Shown here in pieces: positions 1-8,580 of a DNA stretch of 64,000 nt. Origin of the DNA: an uncultured Pelagibacteraceae bacterium. GTDB lineage: Bacteria > Pseudomonadota > Alphaproteobacteria > Pelagibacterales > Pelagibacteraceae. The position numbers and the translations under genes are program-made. Each line of letters begins with the position of its first letter. The stretch's first letter is position 1. The stretch covers positions 113,505-177,504 of the forward strand of contig CACLSR010000001.1 of assembly GCA_902609685.1 (NCBI GenBank), in the 5' to 3' direction. Below the pieces are notes generated by a model. The model had not been told where the DNA came from and searched no databases. It saw only the letters and a program-made list of their open reading frames with translations.

Positions 1-1
1 C

Positions 2-652
2 AAAGCTTTAAAAGATTTTCTTTTCAGATTAAAGAAAAATGGATCAAAGTTTTCTTATAGAAAAATTCAAAATAAATCAAAAAAGATTTATGAAGCAAAT
101 ATAACGGTATTTGATGCTTTAAAAAAAACTAATTATGATAATGGCAAGTTTTCATTTGAAAGATATATATCTGCTCATTCAATAATGATTGCATTCGAAG
201 GAGTTCCAGCAGTTTACTTCAACTCCATATTTGGTACATCTAATGATGAGGCAAAATTTGTAATCACTGGAAATAATCGAGATGTTAATAGATATAAATG
301 GAATTTAAAAAATATTTCAAACAAACTTAATAATAAAGATTCTAAAGAGTATTATTTTTATAAAAAGATTTCCAACCTATTAAGTATCAAAAAAAAACAA
401 AAAGCATTTCATCCAAACGCGAGTAGAGAGAATATTAATCTTGGACCAAAAATATTTTGTTTTAAAAGAGAGAGTATTAATAAAAAACAAACTATAATTT
501 GTATAACAAATCTCTCCTCGAAAATTCAATATTTGAAGTTAAGTAAAAAATTTTTAAAATATAAAGACTTATTAGGAAGTAAAATATTTTTTACAATTGA
601 TAAGAGAATTAAACTAGATCCTTGTCAAACAATGTGGCTATCTAATAGATAA
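2..652 (+). CDS. GH13 sugar phosphorylase, C-terminal part (partial)
   Basis: The reading frame is open from the left window edge, so only the last 216 residues are visible. The segment AHSIMIAFEGVPAVYFNSIF followed by GTSND, then an NR..NRYKW-like stretch and HPNAS, is typical of the end of the catalytic barrel of GH13 subfamily 18 enzymes (sucrose phosphorylase, glucosylglycerate phosphorylase). The last 80 residues look like the small C-terminal beta domain. These enzymes phosphorolyse an alpha-glucoside to glucose-1-phosphate. The exact substrate cannot be read from this part; glucosylglycerate is a plausible guess for a marine organism. It converges on the next gene with 1 bp between stop codons. 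Confidence 0.8.
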   Translation, partial: KALKDFLFRLKKNGSKFSYRKIQNKSKKIYEANITVFDALKKTNYDNGKFSFERYISAHSIMIAFEGVPAVYFNSIFGTSNDEAKFVITGNNRDVNRYKWNLKNISNKLNNKDSKEYYFYKKISNLLSIKKKQKAFHPNASRENINLGPKIFCFKRESINKKQTIICITNLSSKIQYLKLSKKFLKYKDLLGSKIFFTIDKRIKLDPCQTMWLSNR

Positions 653-653
653 A

Positions 654-1379
654 TTATTTTTCCCAATCAAATCTTGGAAAAGAGTTGAAAATTTTAAATA
701 TACCATCCGACCATTGATTGCATACTTTAGAATATTCATCATCGGAAATATTCAAACACTTTTGTGATAGAATTTTATATTCATCTTTTTTATAAACCAC
801 GAAATCAATTGGTGGCCCAACAGTTAAGTCACTTTTTAAGGTAGAGTCGATTGAAATCAGAGCACATCTAGAGGCATCTCCAATTGAAACATCAGGTTTT
901 ATAACTCTATCTAAAATTGGTTTACCATATTTAACCTCACCAATTACTAGATAAGGTTTACTGTCTGCTGGTTTGATATAGTTACCTTGCGAGTAAATTA
1001 AATAAAGTTCCATCGGTTGGTCTTTAATTTGTCCACCAACAATAAAAGTTGAACCAAGCAGAACTGTATCTGTATTAATTCCTTTTGGCATTGAATGTTT
1101 TACATTTAGCGATCCAACATAAGAGGCTATTTGATCAAAATCTTTACAAGTATTTAAATTGAGTTTTCCAGATGTGTCCTCTAAATCTTTTTCAATGGAT
1201 TTATATACAGCTTGAGAGGTACCTAAATTTCCAGAGGTAACGATTACAATTGTTCTGTCACCAACATCATAAGTAAACATTTTTGAATAAATATTAACAT
1301 TATCTAAACCAGCATTGGTTCTTGAGTCTGATGCAAAAACTAGGCCATCTTTTGATTTTATACCAATACAATAAGTCAT
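654..1379 (-). CDS. Anbu-type proteasome-like peptidase (COG3484)
   Basis: A 241-residue member of the HslV/20S proteasome beta fold, the Anbu (ancestral beta subunit) family. The expected N-terminal nucleophile signature is visible: Thr2 directly after the initiator Met, Asp18 in the motif SDSRTNAG, and Lys33 in YSKMF. Anbu assembles into ring or helical particles. Its substrates are poorly known. It usually sits in an operon with a circularly permuted ATP-grasp protein, an alpha-E protein and a transglutaminase-like protease. Here the ATP-grasp gene is divergent next door, and the alpha-E and transglutaminase genes are not in the window. Confidence 0.88.
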   Translation of the reverse strand: MTYCIGIKSKDGLVFASDSRTNAGLDNVNIYSKMFTYDVGDRTIVIVTSGNLGTSQAVYKSIEKDLEDTSGKLNLNTCKDFDQIASYVGSLNVKHSMPKGINTDTVLLGSTFIVGGQIKDQPMELYLIYSQGNYIKPADSKPYLVIGEVKYGKPILDRVIKPDVSIGDASRCALISIDSTLKSDLTVGPPIDFVVYKKDEYKILSQKCLNISDDEYSKVCNQWSDGIFKIFNSFPRFDWEK

Positions 1380-1414
1380 TATTCTTTAAGCACTATTTTT
1401 AAATTTGCATAATG

Positions 1415-1453
1415 TATAATCTATTTCTTACATAACAGGTATAACAATTATAC
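1415..1453. promoter_or_regulatory. Divergent promoter region of anbu and the ATP-grasp gene, with small palindrome
   Basis: The 110-bp gap between the two divergent genes contains TATAAT at 1415-1420 (plus strand) and a perfect 6-3-6 palindrome GTATAA-CAA-TTATAC at 1439-1453. Each palindrome arm also resembles a -10 box, one on each strand. It could be back-to-back -10 elements or an operator. No -35 is convincing, so this is a weak call. Confidence 0.35.
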
Positions 1454-1489
1454 AATTGAATTAATTAACTTAAAATTTGAAGATATCTC

Positions 1490-2932
1490 ATGGCTTCAAA
1501 ATTATGGAAAGATTATAATGCTAAAAATGCATATGATGGTTATTTTACAGCAGATAACAAATTAAGAAAACACGCAAAAATAATATCTGGTATCTTAGAA
1601 AAGTACGGCAAAAAGAAACTGCAAGAAATTGAAAAAAATTGCCAGAGTACAATTAGTGCGAGGGGAATAAATTTTAGAGTATATGCTGCAAATAATAGAG
1701 CTGAAGAAAAAAAATGGCCTTTAGATATTATTCCAAGAATAATACCTAGGCCTGTTTGGAATAAAATTTCTAAAGGTTTAAAACAAAGAGCTAAGGCTCT
1801 CAATCTTTTTATTGATGATATCTATAATCAAAAAAAAATTTTTAAAGATAAGATAATTCCTGCTGACTTAATTTTTAAATCTCCCTATTATATAAAACAG
1901 TGTGAAGGTTTTTCTCCAAAATTTAAAGCTTGGTCAAATATATCTGGGATCGATTTAATAAGAAATAAAAATGGAGAATATTTAGTTCTTGAAGATAATT
2001 TAAGAGTACCATCAGGTGTCTCTTATATGCTTGAGAATAGAATGGTTATGATGGATGTCTTTCCAGAATTATTTTCTAGATATAAGGTTTCATCAATTCA
2101 TCAGTACACAAATAAATTATACAATTGTATGGTTGAGTGTATTCCAAAAAAGACAGCTAATCCTCATATGGTCGTTCTAACTCCAGGAATTTATAACTCA
2201 GCTTACTTTGAACATTCTTTTTTAGCAGAACAAATGGGAATAGCTTTAGTTGAGGGTAAGGACCTTTTTGTTGAAGATGATAATGTATATATGAAAACTG
2301 TCAAAGGGCCCCTTAAAGTTGATTGTATATATAGAAGACTTGATGACAGCTTTCTAGATCCCAAAGTGTTTAATAAAGAATCTTTAATTGGTGTGCCAGG
2401 TTTATTTAGGTGTTGGTTAAAAAAAAATGTTGGTATCATAAATGCAATAGGCACAGGTGTTGCGGATGATAAAGTTGTTTATTCGTATGTAAATAAAATG
2501 ATTACTTATTACCTTGGTGAACAACCTTTGTTAAACCAAGTAGAAACATATTTATGTCATGAAGAAGAACAAAAAAAGTATGTTTTAGAGAATTTATCTA
2601 ATTTAGTTGTAAAACCAGCAAATGCCTCTGGTGGCTATGGTTTAATGATAGGACCAAAAGCACCCAAAAAAGAAATTGAAGAAGTAAGACAGAAAATTTT
2701 AAAAAACCCAAGAGAATTTATCGCTCAACCACTAGAAGTGCTATCAACCGGACCAACTATAACTAATAATAATATCGAGCCGAGACATCTTGATTTGAGA
2801 CCATTTGTTTTGACAGGAAAATCAAATTATGTAACTTCGGGTGGACTAACAAGAGTGGCTTTGAGAAAAGGAAGTACTATTGTAAATAGTTCACAAGGTG
2901 GTGGATCCAAAGATACTTTAATTGTTGGTTAA
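1490..2932 (+). CDS. Circularly permuted ATP-grasp protein (COG2308)
   Basis: 480 residues, full length for the circularly permuted ATP-grasp type 2 family. Recognisable parts are the motif YLVLEDNLRVPSGVSYMLEN (about residues 164-183), an RRLDD segment (about 281), the NAIGTG region and the VVKPANASGGYG nucleotide-binding stretch (about 375-386), ending in a Gly-rich SSQGGGSKD tail. The family is predicted to form an amide or peptide bond at ATP cost and co-occurs with Anbu, alpha-E and transglutaminase proteins. No reaction is established. Only its Anbu partner is present here, divergent and 110 bp away. Confidence 0.85.
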   Translation: MASKLWKDYNAKNAYDGYFTADNKLRKHAKIISGILEKYGKKKLQEIEKNCQSTISARGINFRVYAANNRAEEKKWPLDIIPRIIPRPVWNKISKGLKQRAKALNLFIDDIYNQKKIFKDKIIPADLIFKSPYYIKQCEGFSPKFKAWSNISGIDLIRNKNGEYLVLEDNLRVPSGVSYMLENRMVMMDVFPELFSRYKVSSIHQYTNKLYNCMVECIPKKTANPHMVVLTPGIYNSAYFEHSFLAEQMGIALVEGKDLFVEDDNVYMKTVKGPLKVDCIYRRLDDSFLDPKVFNKESLIGVPGLFRCWLKKNVGIINAIGTGVADDKVVYSYVNKMITYYLGEQPLLNQVETYLCHEEEQKKYVLENLSNLVVKPANASGGYGLMIGPKAPKKEIEEVRQKILKNPREFIAQPLEVLSTGPTITNNNIEPRHLDLRPFVLTGKSNYVTSGGLTRVALRKGSTIVNSSQGGGSKDTLIVG

Positions 2933-2938
2933 AAATAT

Positions 2939-3340
2939 TTATTTAATAAGAGCTTTTTTTAAAAATTTTAAATCAAGTTTACAATCTTTGTACCCACGCT
3001 TGACTACATTAAGATATCTTTCAGTCGGAAATCTAAAAGGTGTTTTTTTTGTCATTGTATATGTCATAACTTTTTTTCCATAATATAAAAAATAATATTT
3101 TTTATATAAAATTGGAAAGTCTTCATAAATGTCAAGTTTTTTTTCATCACTTCTCGATATTTCAAAAAGTCCTCCTGGCACAATCGAATTTTTTTTAGGT
3201 TCTATATCTGCCGCTCTATATTTGCTTCTAAAGGTTAATCTAAAATCTTTTAAATTTATCTTTTTTATAAAAGTACTATCCTTACATCTTCTTTTCATTT
3301 GAAAATGATGAAGATTACTTCCATAAGCAAAATAAAGCAT
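2939..3340 (-). CDS. Gamma-glutamylcyclotransferase-like (GGCT/AIG2 family) protein
   Basis: 133 residues. It begins MLYFAYGSNL, the classic YGSN phosphate-binding loop of the GGCT fold, and continues with a LTF..K strand, a PGGLFEIS strand and a DIYEDFP segment in which the acidic residue corresponds to the family's general base. Members release 5-oxoproline from gamma-glutamyl peptides or amines, such as glutathione fragments. The specific substrate is unknown. The start abuts the stop of the following minus-strand gene with no gap, so the two are probably cotranscribed. The end converges on the ATP-grasp gene with a 6-bp gap. Confidence 0.75.
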   Translation of the reverse strand: MLYFAYGSNLHHFQMKRRCKDSTFIKKINLKDFRLTFRSKYRAADIEPKKNSIVPGGLFEISRSDEKKLDIYEDFPILYKKYYFLYYGKKVMTYTMTKKTPFRFPTERYLNVVKRGYKDCKLDLKFLKKALIK

Positions 3341-4090
3341 TTATCGATCTACTATTTCTATTTTTTTTTCTTTAATAAAATTTAAAATCTGAGCACTACA
3401 ATCATCAATTTTTGATTGTTGCTCAGATCGAAGAACTATGGATACTCCAAGTTTTCCTGCATGGAAAAAAGGATAGCTTCCAATTTCAACATCTTTATTC
3501 TGATCTTGAACTTTTGATAAAGAATTTGCAATTTCACTCTCCACAGTTCTCAAGCTTATTGTTTGGCTCAGTATTGGATCACCACCTACAATTTTTTGTT
3601 TCAAACTACCTAACATTGATTTTAATATCGATGGAACACCTGGTAAACAAAACACATTTTCAACACTAAATCCTGGTGCTCCACTCGTTGGATTTAAAAT
3701 TAATTTTGCATTCTGTGGCATCCAGACCATTTTTTGTCTGCCTTCATTAAATTCTCCTGGTTTATAATAACTTTCTAATATTTTAAAAGCTTCCGGATGA
3801 ATTTCATATTTTAATCCAAAAGCTTCTGAAACAGACTCAGCAGTAATATCATCATGTGTTGGACCAATACCACCAGTTGTAAAAACATAATCATTATTTT
3901 TTCTTAAGATATTTAAATTTTCAATTATAGTTTTTTTTGTATCTGGTATAACTCTTACTTCATTTACCTGAACTCCAAGTGAATTCAGCCAAACAGCTAA
4001 AGTGCTCGTATTTGTATCTTGAGTTCGACCTGAGAGAATTTCATTTCCAATAATTAATATAGCAGCATTAACTTTTGTATTTTTTTTCAT
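3341..4090 (-). CDS. CinA-type molybdopterin-binding (MoCF) domain protein
   Basis: 249 residues matching the N-terminal COG1058 half of CinA, with IIGNEILSGRTQDTN near the N-terminus and TTGGIGPTHDDITAE at about residues 71-85. The C-terminal nicotinamide-nucleotide amidase domain of full CinA is absent, and the protein ends at the length usual for the stand-alone form. These domains have ADP-ribose pyrophosphatase activity in some CinA proteins. The role in this organism is uncertain. It is divergent from sfsA, with only 18 bp between the start codons. Confidence 0.85.
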   Translation of the reverse strand: MKKNTKVNAAILIIGNEILSGRTQDTNTSTLAVWLNSLGVQVNEVRVIPDTKKTIIENLNILRKNNDYVFTTGGIGPTHDDITAESVSEAFGLKYEIHPEAFKILESYYKPGEFNEGRQKMVWMPQNAKLILNPTSGAPGFSVENVFCLPGVPSILKSMLGSLKQKIVGGDPILSQTISLRTVESEIANSLSKVQDQNKDVEIGSYPFFHAGKLGVSIVLRSEQQSKIDDCSAQILNFIKEKKIEIVDR

Positions 4091-4096
4091 ATTATC

Positions 4097-4102
4097 TATA
4101 AT
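4097..4102 (+). promoter_or_regulatory. -10 box of the sfsA-pur operon; transcript probably leaderless
   Basis: A perfect TATAAT ends 6 nt before the ATG of sfsA at 4109, so transcription would start at or next to the start codon. A weak -35 candidate (TTGTAT, 4075-4080, 16-bp spacer) lies inside the divergent CinA-like gene. No Shine-Dalgarno sequence is present. This would be the only visible promoter for the nine-gene operon. Confidence 0.5.
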
Positions 4103-4108
4103 TTGAAT

Positions 4109-4807
4109 ATGGAATTTACCAAGTCTTTAATAAAAGGCAAATTAATCAAAAGATATAAACGTTTTTTTGTAGATGTAAAAATAAATAAAGAAGTTGTTAC
4201 AGCTCATTGTCCAAATACAGGCTCAATGAAAGGACTGCTGGATGAGGGAAATGAAGTATACTTACTAAAAAATGATAATCCAAAAAGAAAATTAAAATAT
4301 GGTTTAGAATTGATTAAAGCCAATAATAATCTGGTTGGTGTAAATACTCACATGGCAAACAAAATTGTTGAACATGGACTAAATGCTAATTTAATAAATG
4401 AATTAAAAAACAATGATAGAATTCAGTCAGAAGTTTTTTACAACAAAGAAACTAGATTTGATTTTTTAATCGAGAAAAAAAAGCAAAAAAGTTTTGTTGA
4501 AGTTAAAAATGTAACTCTTTTTAGAGAGAAAAAAACTGCCGAATTTCCTGATGCAATTACTACAAGGGGCTCAAAACATCTTCTTACCCTTATTGATGCC
4601 ATAAAAAAAGGTTATAAATCATACTTGATCTTTTTAGTTCAGATACAAAATATGGAAAATTTTAAAATTGCGAAAGATATTGATGAAGAATACTATAAAA
4701 ACTATCTTATTGCGAAAAAAGCTGGTGTTAATTTTCTTGCTTATAGATGCAGATTAAATTCAAAAGAAATAAAAATAGAAAAAAAGTTAAAGATTATAAA
4801 TGAATAG
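4109..4807 (+). CDS. sfsA: SfsA family protein (sugar fermentation stimulation homologue)
   Basis: 232 residues. It starts MEF, with the KRYKRF stretch and AHCPNTGSM just as in E. coli SfsA, followed by FVEVKNVTLF and FPDAITTRGSKHL, motifs of a PD-(D/E)XK nuclease-like fold. A frame-extending TTG at 4103 exists, but the ATG at 4109 aligns with E. coli SfsA and follows a -10 box by 6 nt. The molecular function of SfsA is still unclear; nucleic-acid binding has been proposed. First gene of the sfsA-map-pur operon. It overlaps map by 8 bp. Confidence 0.9.
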   Translation: MEFTKSLIKGKLIKRYKRFFVDVKINKEVVTAHCPNTGSMKGLLDEGNEVYLLKNDNPKRKLKYGLELIKANNNLVGVNTHMANKIVEHGLNANLINELKNNDRIQSEVFYNKETRFDFLIEKKKQKSFVEVKNVTLFREKKTAEFPDAITTRGSKHLLTLIDAIKKGYKSYLIFLVQIQNMENFKIAKDIDEEYYKNYLIAKKAGVNFLAYRCRLNSKEIKIEKKLKIINE

Positions 4808-5573
4808 TTATTCAGAAAAATTTGAAAAAATGAGAATCGCAGGAAAACTTGCAGCTCAAACCTTAGATATGCTTACTGAAAATATAAAAGAAGGTATCTC
4901 AACTGCACAAATTGATAAACTTGGTTACGAATTTATTAGAGATAACGGAGGTTACTCTGCCCCACTTTATTACAGGGGCTTTACCAAATCATTATGTACA
5001 TCATTAAACCATGTTGTCTGCCATGGAATTCCATCTGAAGAAAGAATTTTAGAAGAAGGTGATGCAGTCAATGTGGATGTCACAGCAATCATTGATAACC
5101 ACTACGGAGATACAAGTAGAATGTTTTGTATAGGTAAAACTTCTGTAAAATTAAATAATCTTATAGATGCAACTCATGAGTCGATGATGAGGGCCATAAA
5201 AATCTTAAAACCTGGAAAAAAACTTGGAGATATTGGTCATGAAATTCAAACATATGTAGAAGAAAAAGGTTTTTCAGTTGTCAGAGATTTTTGCGGACAT
5301 GGTATTGGCACAACTTTTCATGAGTCACCAAATATTTTACATTATGGAACTAAAAATACAGGAATGGAACTCAAACCAGGAATGACATTTACAATTGAAC
5401 CTATGATTAATGCAGGTAAATTTGCCACAAAAATGCTTAATGATGGTTGGACAGCGGTTACAAAAGATAAATCTTTGTCTGCGCAATTTGAACATACAGT
5501 TGGAATTACAGAAAATGGTTATGAAATTTTCACAGAATCTGCTAAAGGTTATTCAAAGCCTCCTTATTTATAA
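4800..5573 (+). CDS. map: Methionine aminopeptidase, type I
   Basis: 257 residues. All five dinuclear-metal ligands of the M24 pita-bread fold are visible: the two Asp in NVDVTAIIDNHYGDTSRMF, His in FCGHGIGTTFHESP, Glu in TIEPMI and Glu in SAQFEHTVGIT. It removes the initiator methionine from nascent proteins in the cytoplasm. The start lies inside the 3' end of sfsA (8-bp overlap), which suggests translational coupling. purB follows after 3 bp. Confidence 0.96.
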   Translation: MNSYSEKFEKMRIAGKLAAQTLDMLTENIKEGISTAQIDKLGYEFIRDNGGYSAPLYYRGFTKSLCTSLNHVVCHGIPSEERILEEGDAVNVDVTAIIDNHYGDTSRMFCIGKTSVKLNNLIDATHESMMRAIKILKPGKKLGDIGHEIQTYVEEKGFSVVRDFCGHGIGTTFHESPNILHYGTKNTGMELKPGMTFTIEPMINAGKFATKMLNDGWTAVTKDKSLSAQFEHTVGITENGYEIFTESAKGYSKPPYL

Positions 5574-5576
5574 TTA

Positions 5577-6869
5577 ATGATTAAAAGATATTCGAGAAAA
5601 GAACTTACTGATATTTGGTCAGAAGAAAATAAATACAAAATTTGGTTAGATGTAGAGATAGCTGCAGCACAAGCTATGGAAAAATTAAATCAAATTCCTA
5701 AGGGAGTTTCTTCAATTGTAAGAAAAAAAGCAAGAATTAATGTTAAAAGAATTCATCAAATTGAGTCACAAGTTAAACATGATGTCATAGCTTTTTTAAC
5801 CTCTGTTACTGAGAAAGCTGGAATTAAAGCAAGGTATCTTCACCAGGGAATTACCTCATCAGATGTGGTTGATACAAGTTTCAATATTCAATTAGTTCAA
5901 TCAGGAAAAATAATTCTCAAAGACATTGACCAAATTTTAAAAGTATTAAAAAGACAAGCTAACAAATATAAATTTACACCATGCATGGGAAGAAGTCATG
6001 GCATACATGCTGAACCAATTACCTTTGGTTTAAAACTTGCCTCTTTTTACGCAGAATTTAAAAGAAATAGAAAAAGATTAGTAGATGCAATAAATGAAGT
6101 TTCGACATGTGCTATTTCAGGTGCAGTTGGAACATTTGCCAACATAAATCCAAATGTAGAAAAGCATGTTGCAAAAAAACTTGGCTTAAAAGCTGAACCC
6201 ATTTCAACTCAAGTTATTCCAAGAGATAGACATGCTTTTTATTTTTCAGTTCTTGGTATTATTGCTGGTTCAATTGAGCGAGTGGCTATAGAAATCAGAC
6301 ATTTACAAAGGAGTGAGGTGTATGAACTACAAGAATTTTTTTCAAAAAAACAAAAAGGCTCATCTGCTATGCCACATAAAAAAAATCCTATTTTGAGTGA
6401 AAATTTGACAGGCCTTTCAAGAATGGTTCGAAGTACAGTAATTCCTGCACTTGAAAATATAGCCTTATGGCACGAGAGAGATATTTCACATTCAAGCGTA
6501 GAGAGAAACATTGGTCCAGATGCTAATATTACTATTGATTTTGCTTTAGTAAGATTAACAAATATTTTAGATAATATGATTGTCTATCCAAAAAAAATGT
6601 TGGAGAATTTAAATATAACTAAAGGTTTAATTTTTTCACAAGAGTTAATGCTTGAACTTACAAAAACTGGATTAACAAGAGAAAAATCATATAGAATGGT
6701 TCAAAATTTCTCTAAAAAGTGTTTTGCTGAAAATTTGAATTTATTTGATGTAGCGCAATCTGACAGATATATAATGAATAAAATTTCAATAAAGAAATTA
6801 AAATCAATATTTAGCTATTCAAAACACATGAAAAATGTCAATTTTATTTTTAGAAGAGTTATCAAATAA
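5577..6869 (+). CDS. purB: Adenylosuccinate lyase
   Basis: 430 residues of the fumarase/aspartase superfamily. The signature loop GSSAMPHKKNP is at about residue 261 and the HQGITSSDVVDT motif is in the first third. The enzyme cleaves SAICAR to AICAR and adenylosuccinate to AMP, both releasing fumarate. It lies directly downstream of map and overlaps purC by 1 bp (TAATG). It starts a compact purine block that covers the FGAR-amidotransferase, SAICAR synthase and lyase steps. Confidence 0.96.
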   Translation: MIKRYSRKELTDIWSEENKYKIWLDVEIAAAQAMEKLNQIPKGVSSIVRKKARINVKRIHQIESQVKHDVIAFLTSVTEKAGIKARYLHQGITSSDVVDTSFNIQLVQSGKIILKDIDQILKVLKRQANKYKFTPCMGRSHGIHAEPITFGLKLASFYAEFKRNRKRLVDAINEVSTCAISGAVGTFANINPNVEKHVAKKLGLKAEPISTQVIPRDRHAFYFSVLGIIAGSIERVAIEIRHLQRSEVYELQEFFSKKQKGSSAMPHKKNPILSENLTGLSRMVRSTVIPALENIALWHERDISHSSVERNIGPDANITIDFALVRLTNILDNMIVYPKKMLENLNITKGLIFSQELMLELTKTGLTREKSYRMVQNFSKKCFAENLNLFDVAQSDRYIMNKISIKKLKSIFSYSKHMKNVNFIFRRVIK

Positions 6870-7654
6870 TGAAAAAAGGAAAAAAACTTTACGAGGGAAA
6901 AGCTAAGATTATTTATGCAACTTCAGATAAAAATTTAGTCATTCAATATTTTAAAGATGATGCAACAGCATTTAATAATCAAAAAAAAAGTACTATTGAG
7001 GGTAAAGGTGTCCTTAATAATAGAATTTCAGAACATATACTTTCAAACCTAAATCAAATTGGAATTAAAAATCATTTAGTAAAAAGACTAAATATGAGAG
7101 AACAACTTGTTAAACTAGTGGATATTATTCCTATAGAGTTCATTGTGAGAAATATTGCAACTGGATCTTTGACAAAAAGGTTAGGAATTGAGGATGGGAC
7201 TGTACTTGAATATCCATTAATAGAGTATTGTCTCAAAGATGATAAATTGGGTGATCCAAACATAAGTAGAGAACACATTTTGGCATTTAATTGGCTTAGC
7301 GCTATTCAGCTTGATTTGATTGATGAAAATTTAAAACGTTTGAATGACTTTTTATTAGGTTTATTTCGGGGTGTTGGAATCAAATTAGTTGATTTTAAAG
7401 TGGAGTTTGGCTTCACACACGAAAGCGGAAAAAATAATATTATTTTAGCAGATGAAATCAGCCCTGATACTTGTAGATTGTGGGACTCAATAACTGACAA
7501 AAAACTTGATAAGGACAGATTTAGAAAAGATTTGGGAGATTTGATACCAGCTTATACTGAGGTTGCAAAACGACTTGGAATTCTTCATGAACAATCAAAC
7601 GTATCTGCAGTTAATGTAACTAAACTTTCATCTGTAAAAAAAAAAAGTAAATGA
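6869..7654 (+). CDS. purC: SAICAR synthase
   Basis: 261 residues. The N-terminus KLYEGKAKIIYATSD is the ATP-binding hairpin of PurC, followed by FKDDATAFN, EFIVRNIATGSL and the C-terminal LADEISPDTCRLWD motif. The enzyme condenses CAIR with aspartate, using ATP, in the eighth step of IMP synthesis. It overlaps both neighbours by 1-4 bp, in line with translational coupling. A lysine-rich tail (VKKKSK) ends the protein. Confidence 0.96.
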   Translation: MKKGKKLYEGKAKIIYATSDKNLVIQYFKDDATAFNNQKKSTIEGKGVLNNRISEHILSNLNQIGIKNHLVKRLNMREQLVKLVDIIPIEFIVRNIATGSLTKRLGIEDGTVLEYPLIEYCLKDDKLGDPNISREHILAFNWLSAIQLDLIDENLKRLNDFLLGLFRGVGIKLVDFKVEFGFTHESGKNNIILADEISPDTCRLWDSITDKKLDKDRFRKDLGDLIPAYTEVAKRLGILHEQSNVSAVNVTKLSSVKKKSK

Positions 7655-7893
7655 AAGTTTCAGCAATAATAACATTAAAAAAAGATGTTTTGGATCCACA
7701 GGGCAAAGTCATCCATCAAGCTTTGGATGGGATGGGTTTTGAAAACATAAGTGAAGTAAGACAAGGTAAATATTTTGAAATAGATGTTAATGAAGATGAT
7801 CCAAGCAAAGCAAAAGCTGTTGTTGAAGATATGTGTAAAAAACTATTAGCTAATCTTGTAATCGAAAACTTTAAAATTATTGAAACACAATAA
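7651..7893 (+). CDS. purS: FGAM synthase subunit PurS
   Basis: 80 residues, the usual size. It begins MKVSAIITLKKDVLDPQGK, a typical PurS start, with the LDGMGF and VRQGKYFEI segments. PurS bridges PurQ and the small-type PurL in the three-part FGAR amidotransferase. It overlaps purC by 4 bp and precedes purQ by 3 bp, so the three subunits are made from adjacent cistrons. Confidence 0.95.
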   Translation: MKVSAIITLKKDVLDPQGKVIHQALDGMGFENISEVRQGKYFEIDVNEDDPSKAKAVVEDMCKKLLANLVIENFKIIETQ

Positions 7894-7896
7894 TTA

Positions 7897-8580
7897 ATGA
7901 AGTCATCTGTAATAACTTTTCCTGGCTCAAATTGTGATAGAGATATGGATGTTGCGCTCAAGAAATTTGGTTTTAACAACAAGATGGTTTGGCATGATGA
8001 TAATGAACTCCCTAAAAGCGATTTAGTTGTACTTCCGGGTGGTTTTTCTTATGGAGATTATTTACGATGTGGAAGTATGGCATCAAAGTCTAAAATTATG
8101 CAATCGGTAATAAATTTTGCAAAATCTGGAGGATTGGTCATGGGAATTTGTAACGGATTTCAAATACTGGTTGAAACAGGTTTAGTGCCAGGAGTTTTGT
8201 TAAGAAATAAGTATTTGGAGTTTATATGTAAAAATGTCTTTGTGAAATTGGACAACAAAGAAAATACATATTTTAAAAATCTTAATAAAGATGTTTTAGA
8301 ATTTCATATTGCTCATAATGAAGGAAATTATTTTTGTACCAAAGATCAATTAAAAGAAATTAAAGATAATAATCAAATAGCAATTTATTATTGTAATAGC
8401 GAAGGCAAAATAGAAGATCAATATAATCCAAACGGTTCAATTAAAAATATTGCAGGCATTTTTAATAAAGAAAAAAATGTGTTAGGAATGATGCCCCATC
8501 CTGAGAGAATGATAGACCAAAGTTTATCTGGGGAAGATGGCTCAATTTTTTTTAAAAACCTTATTAATAATATCAAATAA
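7897..8580 (+). CDS. purQ: FGAM synthase glutaminase subunit PurQ
   Basis: 227 residues, a class I glutamine amidotransferase. The nucleophile Cys85 lies in [11 protein letters not shown], the oxyanion strand is [14 protein letters not shown], and the His-Glu pair is in MMPHPERM near the C-terminus. It supplies ammonia to PurL. The stop overlaps the purL start codon by 1 bp (TAATG). Confidence 0.96.
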   Translation: MKSSVITFPGSNCDRDMDVALKKFGFNNKMVWHDDNELPKSDLVVLPGGFSYGDYLRCGSMASKSKIMQSVINFAKSGGLVMGICNGFQILVETGLVPGVLLRNKYLEFICKNVFVKLDNKENTYFKNLNKDVLEFHIAHNEGNYFCTKDQLKEIKDNNQIAIYYCNSEGKIEDQYNPNGSIKNIAGIFNKEKNVLGMMPHPERMIDQSLSGEDGSIFFKNLINNIK

